This document shows, one piece after another, positions 1 to 8,164 of a stretch of DNA of 47,183 nt. The first letter of the stretch is position 1. The number at the start of each line of letters is the position of its first letter. Origin of the DNA: Acidovorax sp. CF316 (lineage in GTDB: Bacteria > Pseudomonadota > Gammaproteobacteria > Burkholderiales > Burkholderiaceae_C); assembly GCF_000276605.1 (NCBI RefSeq), contig NZ_AKJX01000133.1, positions 1 through 47,183 on the forward strand. Direction: 5' to 3'. The translations under genes were made by a program, and so were the position numbers. Below the pieces are notes generated by a model. It was not told where the DNA came from. It saw only the letters and a program-made list of their open reading frames with translations, and made no database searches.

Positions 1-942
1 GCGCTTGTAGGGGCGGTCGGAGGTGATGGCATCGTAGACGTCGCAGATGGCCGTCATGCGCGCGATCAGGCTGATCTCGTCGCCCTTGAGCTTGTCGGGG
101 TAGCCCGAGCCGTCCATCTTCTCGTGGTGGTGGCGGCAGGCATCGAGCACCGCATCTTCCACGCTGCCGCCTTCCTGCAGCATGAGGTAGCCCCGCACGG
201 GGTGGCTCTGCACCACGGCAAACTCCTCATCCGTGAGCTTGCCCGGCTTGTTGAGCACGGTCAGCGGTATGGCAGCCTTGCCCAGGTCGTGCAGCAGCCC
301 GGCCATGCCGGCCACGCGCCTGTGCTCCTCGTTGAGGTTGATCTGCCTGGCCAGTGCCACCATCAACGCGCAAACCGCCACCGAGTGCATGTAGGTGTAG
401 TCGTCCGCTGTCTTCAGGCGGGCCAGGCTGATCAGGGCGCCCGGGTTGCGGGTGACCGAATCCGAAATTTCTTCGACCAGGCTGCGGGCGCTCTCCGCGT
501 TGACCGCCTTGCCCATGCGCGCCTCGCTGAACATGGAGACCATGGCCTGCTTGGCCTCGCCGCAGATCGAGGCGGCTGCCTGCAGTTCGCTGTGCATGCT
601 GGCGGCAGCCCGGCCACGCGCGCGCCGTGGAGCAGGGGGAGGCGAGGGCGGAGAGGGGGGATCCACCTGCAGGGGCGGCAGCTTGTCAAGCATGCCGAAA
701 TCGGTCTCCACCTGGAAGTCGGCCTCCTCGCGCGAGACGGAGCGCACACCGGCCGCCACGTCCAGGCCCTTGGACGTGTCGATCCAGACCTCCTTGATGG
801 ACGCGGCCTTGATGCGCGCAAGGTCCTTGGGCTCTTTCAAGACGAACTTTGCCCGCCAGAATGGGTGGTCCATCCAGGAGCCGCAGAAATCATGCACATA
901 CATGCCCAAGGTAAGGTGCTGGATGCTGATGCGCTTGAGCAT
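1..942 (-). CDS. HD-GYP domain c-di-GMP phosphodiesterase, 3' end beyond window
   Basis: Partial gene; the N-terminal 314 residues are inside the window. The start is the ATG at 942 (MLKRISIQHLTLGMYV), matching the short N-terminal domain (DUF3391 type) that precedes many HD-GYP domains. A proline-rich linker follows (about residues 95-110), then an HD-GYP domain with the metal-binding H218-D219 pair in LLHDLGKAA, the HHHEKMDGSGYP signature, and the downstream CDVYDAITSDRPY segment. Members of this family hydrolyse cyclic di-GMP to pGpG or GMP in the cytoplasm and affect motility and biofilm. No membrane segment is visible. The missing C-terminus lies left of base 1. Family assignment is secure; substrate is inferred from the family. 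Confidence 0.93.
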   Translation of the reverse strand, partial: MLKRISIQHLTLGMYVHDFCGSWMDHPFWRAKFVLKEPKDLARIKAASIKEVWIDTSKGLDVAAGVRSVSREEADFQVETDFGMLDKLPPLQVDPPSPPSPPPAPRRARGRAAASMHSELQAAASICGEAKQAMVSMFSEARMGKAVNAESARSLVEEISDSVTRNPGALISLARLKTADDYTYMHSVAVCALMVALARQINLNEEHRRVAGMAGLLHDLGKAAIPLTVLNKPGKLTDEEFAVVQSHPVRGYLMLQEGGSVEDAVLDACRHHHEKMDGSGYPDKLKGDEISLIARMTAICDVYDAITSDRPYKR

Positions 943-1142
943 GGGTGTGTCCTGTGGCGGCCAAGTGCCTGGGAGCGGCAACCGGGGCCGAGGCTGTCGC
1001 CAGTCCATTCTTGTCCATCGGCGGGCTGGCAACAAGCGGGCGATTGCCACTGTGGCAAAACTCCCATGCAGCGACCCCAGGCAGCCGGTGCGCTGGCCCT
1101 GCCGCGCTCCATGCGGCGTGCCCGATATGGTGCAATGGGGAC

Positions 1143-1769
1143 TCAGCCTGCCGCTTCGACCAGCGCGCGCCCTGCAGCCCGCAGCACCTTGCCCGCACTA
1201 TCGCCCAGCAGCAGCGAGCCGCTGCTGAACGCGCCATCGACCAGCAGCGAGAGCTGCGAGGCCGTCACCTCGGGCTTCCTGAGTCCTATGCGCCTGCACA
1301 GTGCAGCCAGGCGTTTGCGCTGCTCCAGCCGGTGTGCGGCCGATATGGCGCGGGCCGGGTGGGCCGGGTCGGCAAACTCCGCCGCCACGTTGAGCTGCGG
1401 GCAGCCGCGGTAGCCGGGGCGGGCCACACGCTCGCCCACCCAGGCGAGCAGGGCGTCGAGCTCGGCCGCCGCATCCGGGGCATGCGTATTGGCGGCCTCG
1501 TCCCATTGCTGCCAGAACTCCCTGTCCTCGCGTTCCAGGAAGGCGGCGACCAGGTCGTCCTTGGTGCGGTAGTAGCGGTACAGGCTGGTCTTGGCGATCT
1601 GTGCGCGCTCGATGATCAGGTCGATCCCCACGGCGCGCACGCCCTCGGCATAGAACAGCTGGCAGGCCGTGTCGAGGATGCGCTGCTGCACGTCGCCCGC
1701 CGGCGCTGGCGGTGCCGCGGCGGCTGGCGTACTGGCTGCGGTGGTCTTGCGGGCGGCGGTAGGGCTCAT
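1143..1769 (-). CDS. TetR/AcrR family transcriptional regulator
   Basis: A 208-residue protein of usual TetR length. After an Ala/Pro/Thr-rich leader of about 25 residues comes a typical TetR helix-turn-helix: QQRILDTACQLFYAEGVRAV, then TSLYRYYRTKDDLVAAFLER. The C-terminal ligand domain is of the TetR_C class (AEFADPAHPARA, VDGAFSSGSLL). It is divergent from the oxidoreductase at 1858, and the 88-bp gap holds two operator-like palindromes, so autoregulation and repression of the neighbour are the simplest model. The inducer is unknown. The leader is low in complexity, so a later start is possible, but the ATG at 1769 is the first in frame. Confidence 0.93.
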   Translation of the reverse strand: MSPTAARKTTAASTPAAAAPPAPAGDVQQRILDTACQLFYAEGVRAVGIDLIIERAQIAKTSLYRYYRTKDDLVAAFLEREDREFWQQWDEAANTHAPDAAAELDALLAWVGERVARPGYRGCPQLNVAAEFADPAHPARAISAAHRLEQRKRLAALCRRIGLRKPEVTASQLSLLVDGAFSSGSLLLGDSAGKVLRAAGRALVEAAG

Positions 1770-1798
1770 GCCGGCATTGTCCCATATTCCGCGTTGAC

Positions 1799-1859
1799 AC
1801 GATACAGACCTGTATGTAGCATCGCGCCACCTTCAACAAAACGTACAGGTCTGTATCGT
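1799..1859. promoter_or_regulatory. paired TetR-type operators between divergent genes
   Basis: ATACAGACCTGTAT at 1802-1815 is a near-perfect palindrome. The reverse complement of the surrounding 16-mer ACGATACAGACCTGTA recurs exactly at 1844-1859 (TACAGGTCTGTATCGT). The second copy overlaps the GTG start of the downstream gene (1858) and its AGG ribosome site, and the first lies about 30 bp upstream of the TetR ATG. Palindromes of this size between a tetR gene and its divergent target are classical TetR operators. The symmetry is seen directly; which protein binds is inferred. Confidence 0.75.
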
Positions 1860-2919
1860 GGCTGCAAACACCTCCCTCCCTTTCTCTTCTTCTTCACACG
1901 CGTCTGCCCGCCCTGTGCTGGTCTACGGCGCCGCCGGGCACACCGGGCGCTTCGTGGTGCAGGCGCTGCGCGAACAAGGCCATGCCGCGCTGCTGGCCGG
2001 GCGCGATCTGGGCAAGCTGCAGGCCGCCTTCCCCGATGCGCCGGCGGACCAGCTGCGCGTGCAGGGGCTCGATGGCGATGGGGCCGCCCTTGCACGCCTG
2101 CTTGCCGAGAGTGCGCTGGTCGTGAACTGTGCCGGCCCGTTTACCGACAGCGCGCCCCAACTGCTGCAGGCCGCACTGCAGGCTGGCGTGCACTATGTGG
2201 ACGTGTCGGCCGAGCAGCCCACGGCGCGCGAGGTCTTCGGGCAGTGGGGCGAGCGCTTCAGCGCCTCCGGTCTGTGCGCTGCACCGGCCGTGGCCTTCTA
2301 CGGCGCCGTGGGCGACCTGCTGGCCACCAGCGTCCTCGGTGACTGGCCCGATGCCGATGCCGTCGAGCTGCACATCGCCCTGGACAGCTGGCACCCCACC
2401 GAGGGCACGCGCAAGACCGGCGTGCGCAATGCGGGCCGGCACGTGGTGTATGCCCATGGCCAGTTCCAGGCGCCGCCCGCCGTGGCCCCGCGCAAGACCT
2501 GGGCCTTTGCCGCGCCGTTCGGCGAGCAGGCCGTGGTGGGCTTCTCCAGCGCCGATGCCGTCACCATCGCCCACCACATCCGCGTGCCCGACGTGCCCGC
2601 CTGGATGAACGAGACCCCTCTCACCGAGCTGCGCGCCGCCGATACGCCTGCACCCGTGGCGGTGGACGCATCGGGCCGCTCGGCCCAGCGCTTCCTGGTG
2701 GAGGTGGTGGTGCGCCGCGGCGGCGAAGCGCGCCGCGCCAGCGCCAGCGGGCAGGACATCTACGCCATCACCGGCCCCCTGGCCGCGCAGGCGGTGGGGC
2801 GCATCCTGGCGGCGCGTGGGGGGCTGACCGGGGCCTTGTCGGCGGGGCAACTGGGCGATGCGCGCAGCTTTCTGCAGGGGCTGGCGCCAAAGTACCTGCA
2901 GCTCGATTTCGGCGGGTGA
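1858..2919 (+). CDS. saccharopine dehydrogenase-like NAD(P)-binding oxidoreductase
   Basis: A 353-residue protein. After about 18 low-complexity residues it opens with a Rossmann dinucleotide fold, RPVLVYGAAGHTGRFVVQAL, then LLAGRDLGKLQAAF and LVVNCAGPFT, the pattern of the saccharopine dehydrogenase NADP-binding family, which includes trans-acting enoyl reductases. No membrane helix is evident. The GTG start has an AGG eight bases upstream, but both fall inside the second TetR operator, so repressor binding would block initiation directly. No later in-frame start is better placed before the Rossmann motif. The substrate is unknown, and true saccharopine (lysine pathway) activity is unlikely in this context. 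Confidence 0.85.
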   Translation: MAANTSLPFSSSSHASARPVLVYGAAGHTGRFVVQALREQGHAALLAGRDLGKLQAAFPDAPADQLRVQGLDGDGAALARLLAESALVVNCAGPFTDSAPQLLQAALQAGVHYVDVSAEQPTAREVFGQWGERFSASGLCAAPAVAFYGAVGDLLATSVLGDWPDADAVELHIALDSWHPTEGTRKTGVRNAGRHVVYAHGQFQAPPAVAPRKTWAFAAPFGEQAVVGFSSADAVTIAHHIRVPDVPAWMNETPLTELRAADTPAPVAVDASGRSAQRFLVEVVVRRGGEARRASASGQDIYAITGPLAAQAVGRILAARGGLTGALSAGQLGDARSFLQGLAPKYLQLDFGG

Positions 2920-3035
2920 TGGGCGGGTGATGGACGGGAGCTGCGCAAACGGGCGGTGCCGGCCCGCCGATGGAGGGGCCCGCGCCGGCATCTCGTAGAA
3001 TCCGCCCCCCTTCCACCGCGCAGCCCCCACCCGCC

Positions 3036-3905
3036 ATGCCGCAGATCCTCGTCGACCAGTTGCGCAAGACCTACCGCATCCACGAGCGCGACCCGGGCGT
3101 GCGCGGGGCCTTGCGCGCGCTGGTGCGGCCGCGCCACCGCACGGTGGAAGCACTGGCGGGCGTGTCCTTCTCGCTGGAGCGCGGCGAGTTGCTGGGCTTC
3201 ATCGGGCCCAATGGGGCGGGCAAGTCCACCACCATCAAGATCCTGGCGGGCATCCTGCGGCCCGATGGCGGGCGGGTGGAGGTCAATGGCCGCGACCCGT
3301 TTGCCGACCGCGAGCGCCACGTGGCGCACATCGGCGTGGTGTTCGGCCAGCGCACCCAGCTGTGGTGGGACCTGCCGGTGGGCGACGGTTTCCGTCTGCT
3401 GGGCGATATCTACCGGGTGGACCCGGTGCGCCTGGCGCGCACGCGCGACGAGCTGGTGGCGCTGCTGCACCTGGAGCGCCTGCTCGACCAGCCCGTGCGC
3501 CAGCTCTCACTGGGCCAGCGCATGCGCGCCGAGATCGCGGCAGCGCTGCTGCACGAGCCGGACATCCTGTTCCTGGACGAGCCCACCATCGGGCTCGATG
3601 CACCCTCCAAACTGGCCGTGCGCGATTTCGTGCTGCGCGCCAACCGCGAGCGCGGCACCACGGTGCTGCTCACCACGCACGACATGCACGACATCGAGGC
3701 GCTGGCCCAGCGCGTGATCGTGATCGGCCACGGGCGCGTGCTGGCCGACGGGCCGGTGGACGCGCTGCGCGCCCAGGTCATGGCCGCGCGCCGTGTGGCC
3801 GAGGGCCTGGCCCAGGACATCGACGCCGATGCGGATGCCGAGGACATGGCCATCGAGGCCGTCATCGCGCGCTTTTACGCGATGCACAGCGCCACCGAAG
3901 CGTGA
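3036..3905 (+). CDS. ABC-2 exporter ATP-binding protein
   Basis: A 289-residue ATPase. Visible motifs are Walker A GPNGAGKSTT, Q-loop region VVFGQRTQLWWDL, signature LSLGQRMRAEIAAALL, Walker B ILFLDEPTIGLD, and the switch histidine in LLTTHDMHD. The FGQ(R/K)TQLWWDLP segment is characteristic of the ATPases paired with ABC-2/DUF990-type permeases. The start was set at the ATG giving MPQILVDQLRKTYR; an in-frame ATG at 2970 would add 22 Pro/Arg-rich residues that look like untranslated leader. A TAGAAT -10-like box lies at about 2995-3000. It is followed by two permease genes (4-8 nt spacing), a three-gene exporter operon. The substrate is unknown. Confidence 0.92.
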   Translation: MPQILVDQLRKTYRIHERDPGVRGALRALVRPRHRTVEALAGVSFSLERGELLGFIGPNGAGKSTTIKILAGILRPDGGRVEVNGRDPFADRERHVAHIGVVFGQRTQLWWDLPVGDGFRLLGDIYRVDPVRLARTRDELVALLHLERLLDQPVRQLSLGQRMRAEIAAALLHEPDILFLDEPTIGLDAPSKLAVRDFVLRANRERGTTVLLTTHDMHDIEALAQRVIVIGHGRVLADGPVDALRAQVMAARRVAEGLAQDIDADADAEDMAIEAVIARFYAMHSATEA

Positions 3906-3910
3906 TCCGC

Positions 3911-4774
3911 ATGCAGAAGATGTATGCCGCCATGCCCCTGCACGAACGGCTGCGTCCGTATAGGGCTGCGTTCGCTTCGCGCTTTCTGCAGATGCTGCAG
4001 TACCGCACGGCGGCGTACGCGGGCTTTGCCACGGAGTGCTGGTGGGGCGGCATCAAGGTGATGGTGCTGGCCGCCTTCTATGCCGGCAGTGCCGGGGGCG
4101 CGGCCGGGGCACCCATGTCGCTGGCCCAGGCCATCACCTACACCTGGCTGGCCCAGGGGCTGCTGGCGCTGCTGCCCTGGCTGGGCGACCCCGAGGTGGC
4201 GCAGGCCGTGCGCAGCGGCTCCATCGCCTACGACCGCATGCGGCCGGTGGATGCGTACACGCTGTGGTTCGTGCGCTCGGCCGGGTGGATCGCCGCGCGC
4301 GTGCTGCCGCGCCTGGCGCTGATGCTGGCCTTTGCCGGCGTGGCGCTGCCCCTGCTGGGGCTGGGCGCCTGGGCCTGGCAACCGCCGGCCGGCGTGGCGG
4401 CCAGCCTGGCGTTTGCCGCGTCGGCACTGCTCGCGCTGCTGCTGTCCACCGCGCTGGTCATGCTGCTCAACATCGCCGCCGTGGCAGCGCTCAACGAACG
4501 CGGTATCAACGCGCTGGCAGGCCCGGTGGTCATCGTGTTCTCGGGCAACCTGCTGCCGCTGGTGCTGCTGCCCGATGCCTGGCAGACGGCGCTGCTGCTG
4601 CAGCCGCTGGCGGGGGTGATGGACATCCCGGCGCGCATCTACTTCGGGCAGTTCGCGGGTATGCAGGCGCTGGGCGGCCTGGCGCTGCAGGGCGCCTGGA
4701 TCGTGCTGCTGGTGGTGCTGGGCCGCGCTGCCATGGGGCGCACCATGCGCCGCCTCGAAGTCCAGGGAGGCTGA
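3911..4774 (+). CDS. ABC-2 type transporter permease (first subunit)
   Basis: About 288 residues with roughly six hydrophobic segments (for example LALMLAFAGVALPLLGLGAW, ALLLSTALVMLLNIAAVAAL and the C-terminal GAWIVLLVVLGRAAMGRTM). Segments such as FLQMLQYRTAAYAGF and the conserved YTWLAQGLLALLPW match permeases of the DUF990/ABC2_membrane_6 class that dimerise with a second related subunit. A GTG at 3902 overlapping the upstream stop and ATGs at 3911, 3920 and 3932 are all in frame; 3911 is a compromise. It ends one base before the next permease ATG, so translation is probably coupled. Confidence 0.87.
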   Translation: MQKMYAAMPLHERLRPYRAAFASRFLQMLQYRTAAYAGFATECWWGGIKVMVLAAFYAGSAGGAAGAPMSLAQAITYTWLAQGLLALLPWLGDPEVAQAVRSGSIAYDRMRPVDAYTLWFVRSAGWIAARVLPRLALMLAFAGVALPLLGLGAWAWQPPAGVAASLAFAASALLALLLSTALVMLLNIAAVAALNERGINALAGPVVIVFSGNLLPLVLLPDAWQTALLLQPLAGVMDIPARIYFGQFAGMQALGGLALQGAWIVLLVVLGRAAMGRTMRRLEVQGG

Positions 4775-4775
4775 C

Positions 4776-5580
4776 ATGGGATCGCTGGCACTGTTCGCCC
4801 GCCTTGTGCGCTCCTCGCTGGCCGGGCAGGCGCGCTACCCGGCCTCGGCGCTGATGCTCACGCTGGGCCAGTTCCTGGCCACGGGCATCGAGGTGGTCGG
4901 GGTGTGGGCGCTGTTCCACCGCTTCGGCGAGGTGCAGGGCTGGGGCATTGGCGAGGTGGCGCTGTTCTATGGGTTGGTGAACTGCATGTTCGCCGTGGCC
5001 GATGCGCTGGGGCGCGGCTTCGACGTACTGGGCACGGAGTTTTTGCGCACCGGCAGCTTCGACCGCCTGCTGCTGCGCCCCCGGGCCCCTGGCGCTGCAG
5101 CTGATGGGGCACGACTTCCGCATCAGCCGCCTGGGCCGGCTGGCGCAGGGCTTGCTGGTGCTGGGCTTTGCCACGGTGCAGGCCGGCATCGCCTGGACTC
5201 CCGCCACGGTGGCCATTGCGCTGTGGGCGCTGGCGGGCGGCGTGGCACTGTTCCTGGGCATTCTGGTGCTGCAGGGCACGCTGTCGTTCTGGACGGTGGA
5301 GAGCCTGGAGATCGCCAACGTGCTCACCTATGGCGGCGTGCAGGCGGCGCAGTACCCGCTGGCGCTGTATGCGCAGTGGTTCCGCCGCGTGCTGACCTTT
5401 GCCGTGCCCCTGGCCTGCGTGGCCTACTACCCGGTGCTGGCCATCCTGGGCAAGGCCGACCCGCTGGGCGCACCCGCGTGGGTGGGGCTGGTGTCGCCGC
5501 TGGCGGGCTTCGTGTTTCTGGCGGCGGCCTTCGGCGCCTGGCGCGTGGGCGTGAGGCACTATGCCTCCACCGGCAGCTGA
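4776..5580 (+). pseudogene. ABC-2 type transporter permease (second subunit), frameshifted
   Basis: The reading frame from ATG 4776 gives a good permease N-terminus (ARLVRSSLAGQARYPASALM ... GTEFLRTGSFDRLLLRP). It then leaves frame near 5080-5090, in the run cgcccccgggcccctgg. The continuation LALQLMGHDFRISRLGRL through VGVRHYASTGS lies in the +1 frame and ends at 5580. Removing one base from the CCCCCGGGCCCC stretch joins the two halves into a protein of about 267 residues, the normal length. Without this subunit the exporter should not assemble. A GC-homopolymer sequencing error is a real alternative to mutation. Confidence 0.82.
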
Positions 5581-5682
5581 GCGAAGCAGCAGTGTCCCTG
5601 CGGCTTGCCGTGGAAACGGGCTTGGTTGGGTGGGCAGGTCCATGCGATCATGCCAGGCGATGACCACAACAGGAGTTGCAGA

Positions 5683-6882
5683 GTGAGCGAGATCGCCAAG
5701 GTGGAACCCCAGGCCGTGCCGCAGGCCGCTTCGGGCCTGGACGGTGTCGAGCGCGTCGTGGCCGAGCCGCTGCGCTTCAAGGCCAAGCTGGCCATCGGCG
5801 AGAACGCGTACGCCTCGCTGCGCATGGTGAACCGGGGCCGCGAGCTCTGGGACGTGCTGGGCGCAGCCGGCGCCGGGGCGGCCGTCGCCAAGTCCAGCCT
5901 GGTGGCATCGGCGTTCTTTGCGCCTTCGGGGCTGATGGGGGCGCTGGGCGTGGGCGCGGCGGCCACGCCGGTGGGCTGGGTGGCGCTGGCGGCGCTGGCC
6001 TCGGGCGGCGCCTGCTATGGTATGTACCGCTGGCTCGGCCATTCCAAGGGCAGCCGGGTCATCGAGATTCCGCGCTGTCTCAACACGCCGCTGGACACCC
6101 TGGGTCTGGCGCTGTTCGACCTGATCGCGCCGCTGTCGCTGCGGCTGGCTGCGGCGGCCGATGGCGTGGTGCCGCCGCCGCGGCACGCCTTCCTGGCCGC
6201 ACACCTGGTGGACGAGTGGGGGCTGGATGATCGTTTCGTCACGCAGGCCATGGCCGCGATCGAGCCCGGCCTGGCCCATGCCCCGCCCCAAGAGCTGGCG
6301 CGTGAACTGGCTGCCTTTCTGCATGCCAACCCGGACTGCAACCACCAGGTCATTGCGGCCGAGATGGGGACCTTCCTGGAGCAGATGCTGCAGGCCGGCG
6401 GGGCGGCGCTGGCCGAGCCCGAGCAGCAATTGCTGGCCCAGGTGCAGCAGACCCTGCAGTCCCCGCCGCCCGGCGAAGTGGCCAAGGTCTGGACCCGGGC
6501 CCGAGAGCATGCGGGCCACTATGGCGGCCAGGTGGCCGGTGCGGCCGGCAAGGCGGCGACATGGACCAAGGAACAGCTGCCAACCGTGCAGCAGATGGAG
6601 GAACTCAGAATGCGTGGTACCGAACTGCCCGGTCAGATTGCGGGCGCCGTGGGCAAGGCCGCCAGCTGGACCAAGGACCAGATGCCCACCGCCCAGCAGG
6701 TGGACGAATTGAAGAAGCGCGGCGGCGAGCTGACGGGCCAGGCGGCCGAGACCTTGCGCAGCGCCACCCGTGCAGCGCAGGACGCGCTGCCCACCGCCGA
6801 GCAAGTCCAGCAGGGCGCGCAGCGCACGGGCGCCTTGGCGCGCCAGGGGCTGGACAGGCTCCGGGCGAAACTCGGGCGCTGA
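5683..6882 (+). CDS. uncharacterised protein with membrane-active hydrophobic region and C-terminal amphipathic repeats
   Basis: A 399-residue protein. The start was set at GTG 5683 (VSEIAKVEPQAVPQA) because AGGAG at 5671-5675 is ideally spaced; an upstream in-frame ATG at 5605 has no such site. Residues about 65-115 are hydrophobic and Gly/Ala-rich (LMGALGVGAAATPVGWVALAALASGG). Residues about 165-240 (FLAAHLVDEWGLDDRFVTQAM) are helical and resemble TerB-like domains. The C-terminal third holds repeated units of the type (A/T)(T/S)WTK(E/D)Q(L/M)PT(V/A)QQ, each followed by a GxELxGQ segment, apolipoprotein-like amphipathic helices. Function is unknown; membrane association is an inference. Confidence 0.8.
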   Translation: MSEIAKVEPQAVPQAASGLDGVERVVAEPLRFKAKLAIGENAYASLRMVNRGRELWDVLGAAGAGAAVAKSSLVASAFFAPSGLMGALGVGAAATPVGWVALAALASGGACYGMYRWLGHSKGSRVIEIPRCLNTPLDTLGLALFDLIAPLSLRLAAAADGVVPPPRHAFLAAHLVDEWGLDDRFVTQAMAAIEPGLAHAPPQELARELAAFLHANPDCNHQVIAAEMGTFLEQMLQAGGAALAEPEQQLLAQVQQTLQSPPPGEVAKVWTRAREHAGHYGGQVAGAAGKAATWTKEQLPTVQQMEELRMRGTELPGQIAGAVGKAASWTKDQMPTAQQVDELKKRGGELTGQAAETLRSATRAAQDALPTAEQVQQGAQRTGALARQGLDRLRAKLGR

Positions 6883-6910
6883 GCCGGGGCAGGGCGGGGT
6901 CGACGGCCTC

Positions 6911-6945
6911 TTGTTATCAGTACTGTATTTAAATACAGTATAGAT
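6911..6945 (+). promoter_or_regulatory. LexA (SOS) box overlapping a promoter
   Basis: TACTGTATTTAAATACAGTA at 6921-6940 is a perfect 20-bp palindrome containing CTGT-N8-ACAG. It differs from the Escherichia coli LexA consensus at only two central positions, and the CTGT-N8-ACAG core is also used in many betaproteobacteria. A plausible promoter overlaps it: TTGTTA at 6911-6916 and TACAGT at 6934-6939, 17 bp apart. The GFA-family gene begins 25 bp downstream. The palindrome is seen directly; LexA control is inferred. Confidence 0.8.
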
Positions 6946-6964
6946 TTCCAACGAAAGGCCAACC

Positions 6965-7360
6965 ATGCTCCAAGGTAGCTGCTGCTGCGGGTCCGTCCGG
7001 TTCACGCTGTCCCGCCCGCCCACCATGATGGGCACCTGCCATTGCACGCGCTGCCGCAAGCTCGGCGCCAGCACCTTCGTGTTCGTCGAGCGCGAGGCGT
7101 TCACGCTGGTCTCGGGGGCCGATTGCATCACCACCTACGAGCCGCCGGCACCCTACCAGTACAAGCGCTGCTTCTGCACGCGTTGCGGCACCTCGCTGGG
7201 CGAGGTCACGTCGGCCGGCAATGCCTTCCCTGTCGCTGCCAATTGCTTCGACAGCGAATTGGAGCTGGCCAACCAGTTCCATGAATTCGTCAAGGAGAAG
7301 CCGCACTGGGTGGGCATCTGTGACGAGGCCCGGCAGTTCGCGGAGCACCCCCACCAGTAG
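6965..7360 (+). CDS. GFA (glutathione-dependent formaldehyde-activating/CENP-V) family protein
   Basis: A 131-residue protein with the zinc-binding cysteine pattern of the GFA fold: GSCCCGSVRF near the N-terminus, then GTCHCTRCRK, and later CFCTRCGTSLG. Members bind structural zinc, and some react with glutathione adducts; the actual substrate here is unknown. An AAAGG ribosome site at 6954-6958 supports the ATG. The gene sits directly behind a near-consensus LexA box, which suggests induction by DNA damage and is unusual for this family. It converges on the lysE-like gene, with 18 bp between the stops. Confidence 0.9.
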   Translation: MLQGSCCCGSVRFTLSRPPTMMGTCHCTRCRKLGASTFVFVEREAFTLVSGADCITTYEPPAPYQYKRCFCTRCGTSLGEVTSAGNAFPVAANCFDSELELANQFHEFVKEKPHWVGICDEARQFAEHPHQ

Positions 7361-7378
7361 CTGCTGGCCGGGCCCTAG

Positions 7379-8026
7379 CTACCGCTCCTGCGCGGCCAGC
7401 CGCAACCCCAGCCCGATCAGGATCACGCCCGAGATGCGCGACTGCCAGGCCATGAAGCGCCGGTTGCCCACCAGCCGCTCGCGCATGCGGTAGAGCACGG
7501 AGACCAGGGCCAGTTCGTACAGCGTGTCCATCACCGCCATGGTGGCACCCAGGATGAGCATCTGCACCACCACCGACCCACGTGCCGGGTCCACGAACTG
7601 GGGCAGAAAGGCCAGGAAGAACAGCGCCACCTTGGGGTTGAGCGTGCCGGCCACAATGGCCTGGGCCAGCGGGGCCTTGCTGGCGGCGGGGGCCGCAGCG
7701 GACTTGTCGGCAGGCTGTGCAGCTGTGGTGGCCTGGGCGCGCGAGCGCAGCGCCTGGATGCCCAGGTAGATCAGGTAGGCCGCGCCGACGTACTTCACCA
7801 CCGCAAAGGCCAGCGCCGAGGTGGCCAGCAGAGCCGACAGCCCCAGCGCCGCGGCCGCCGCGTGGACCAGCGTGCCCACGTTCAGGCCCACTGCCGTGAG
7901 CGCACCTGCGCGGCGCCCGCCGGTCAGGGTGTTGGCCAGCACCAGGGCCTGGGCCGGGCCGGGCACCAGGATCAGCGCCGCGCTGGCGGCAACAAAGGTG
8001 GCGTAGGTGAGCGGGTCGAAGAGCAT
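7379..8026 (-). CDS. LysE/RhtB family amino-acid exporter
   Basis: A 215-residue inner-membrane protein with about six hydrophobic segments and the family signature near the N-terminus (ALILVPGPAQALVLANTLTG, then GALTAVGLNVGTLVHAAAA). Family members export amino acids or their analogues. The start was placed at ATG 8026 (MLFDPLTYATFV); the frame stays open far upstream, but that extension is hydrophilic and antisense to the GNAT gene. A low-complexity Ala/Lys loop (residues about 115-130) separates the two halves, as is common in the family. Substrate not predictable. Confidence 0.92.
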   Translation of the reverse strand: MLFDPLTYATFVAASAALILVPGPAQALVLANTLTGGRRAGALTAVGLNVGTLVHAAAAALGLSALLATSALAFAVVKYVGAAYLIYLGIQALRSRAQATTAAQPADKSAAAPAASKAPLAQAIVAGTLNPKVALFFLAFLPQFVDPARGSVVVQMLILGATMAVMDTLYELALVSVLYRMRERLVGNRRFMAWQSRISGVILIGLGLRLAAQER

Positions 8027-8164
8027 GGCGGTGCCTGGGTTGTTCTGTGGAGCGGATACCTTGGCCTGAAAAGCGTGGGAAGAGCGACGGTCTCGCTTCG
8101 GATATTCTGTCGTGTCTACCTTGTTAATGCAAGTGTGTTGCGTTTGAACTATTGAAGGATAACC

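Noticed and set aside
3362..4774. Extended 470-codon frame running into the first ABC permease
   Set aside because: The first 180 residues are the out-of-frame ATPase sequence (Arg/Ala/Gly-rich); only the part from about 3911 is permease.
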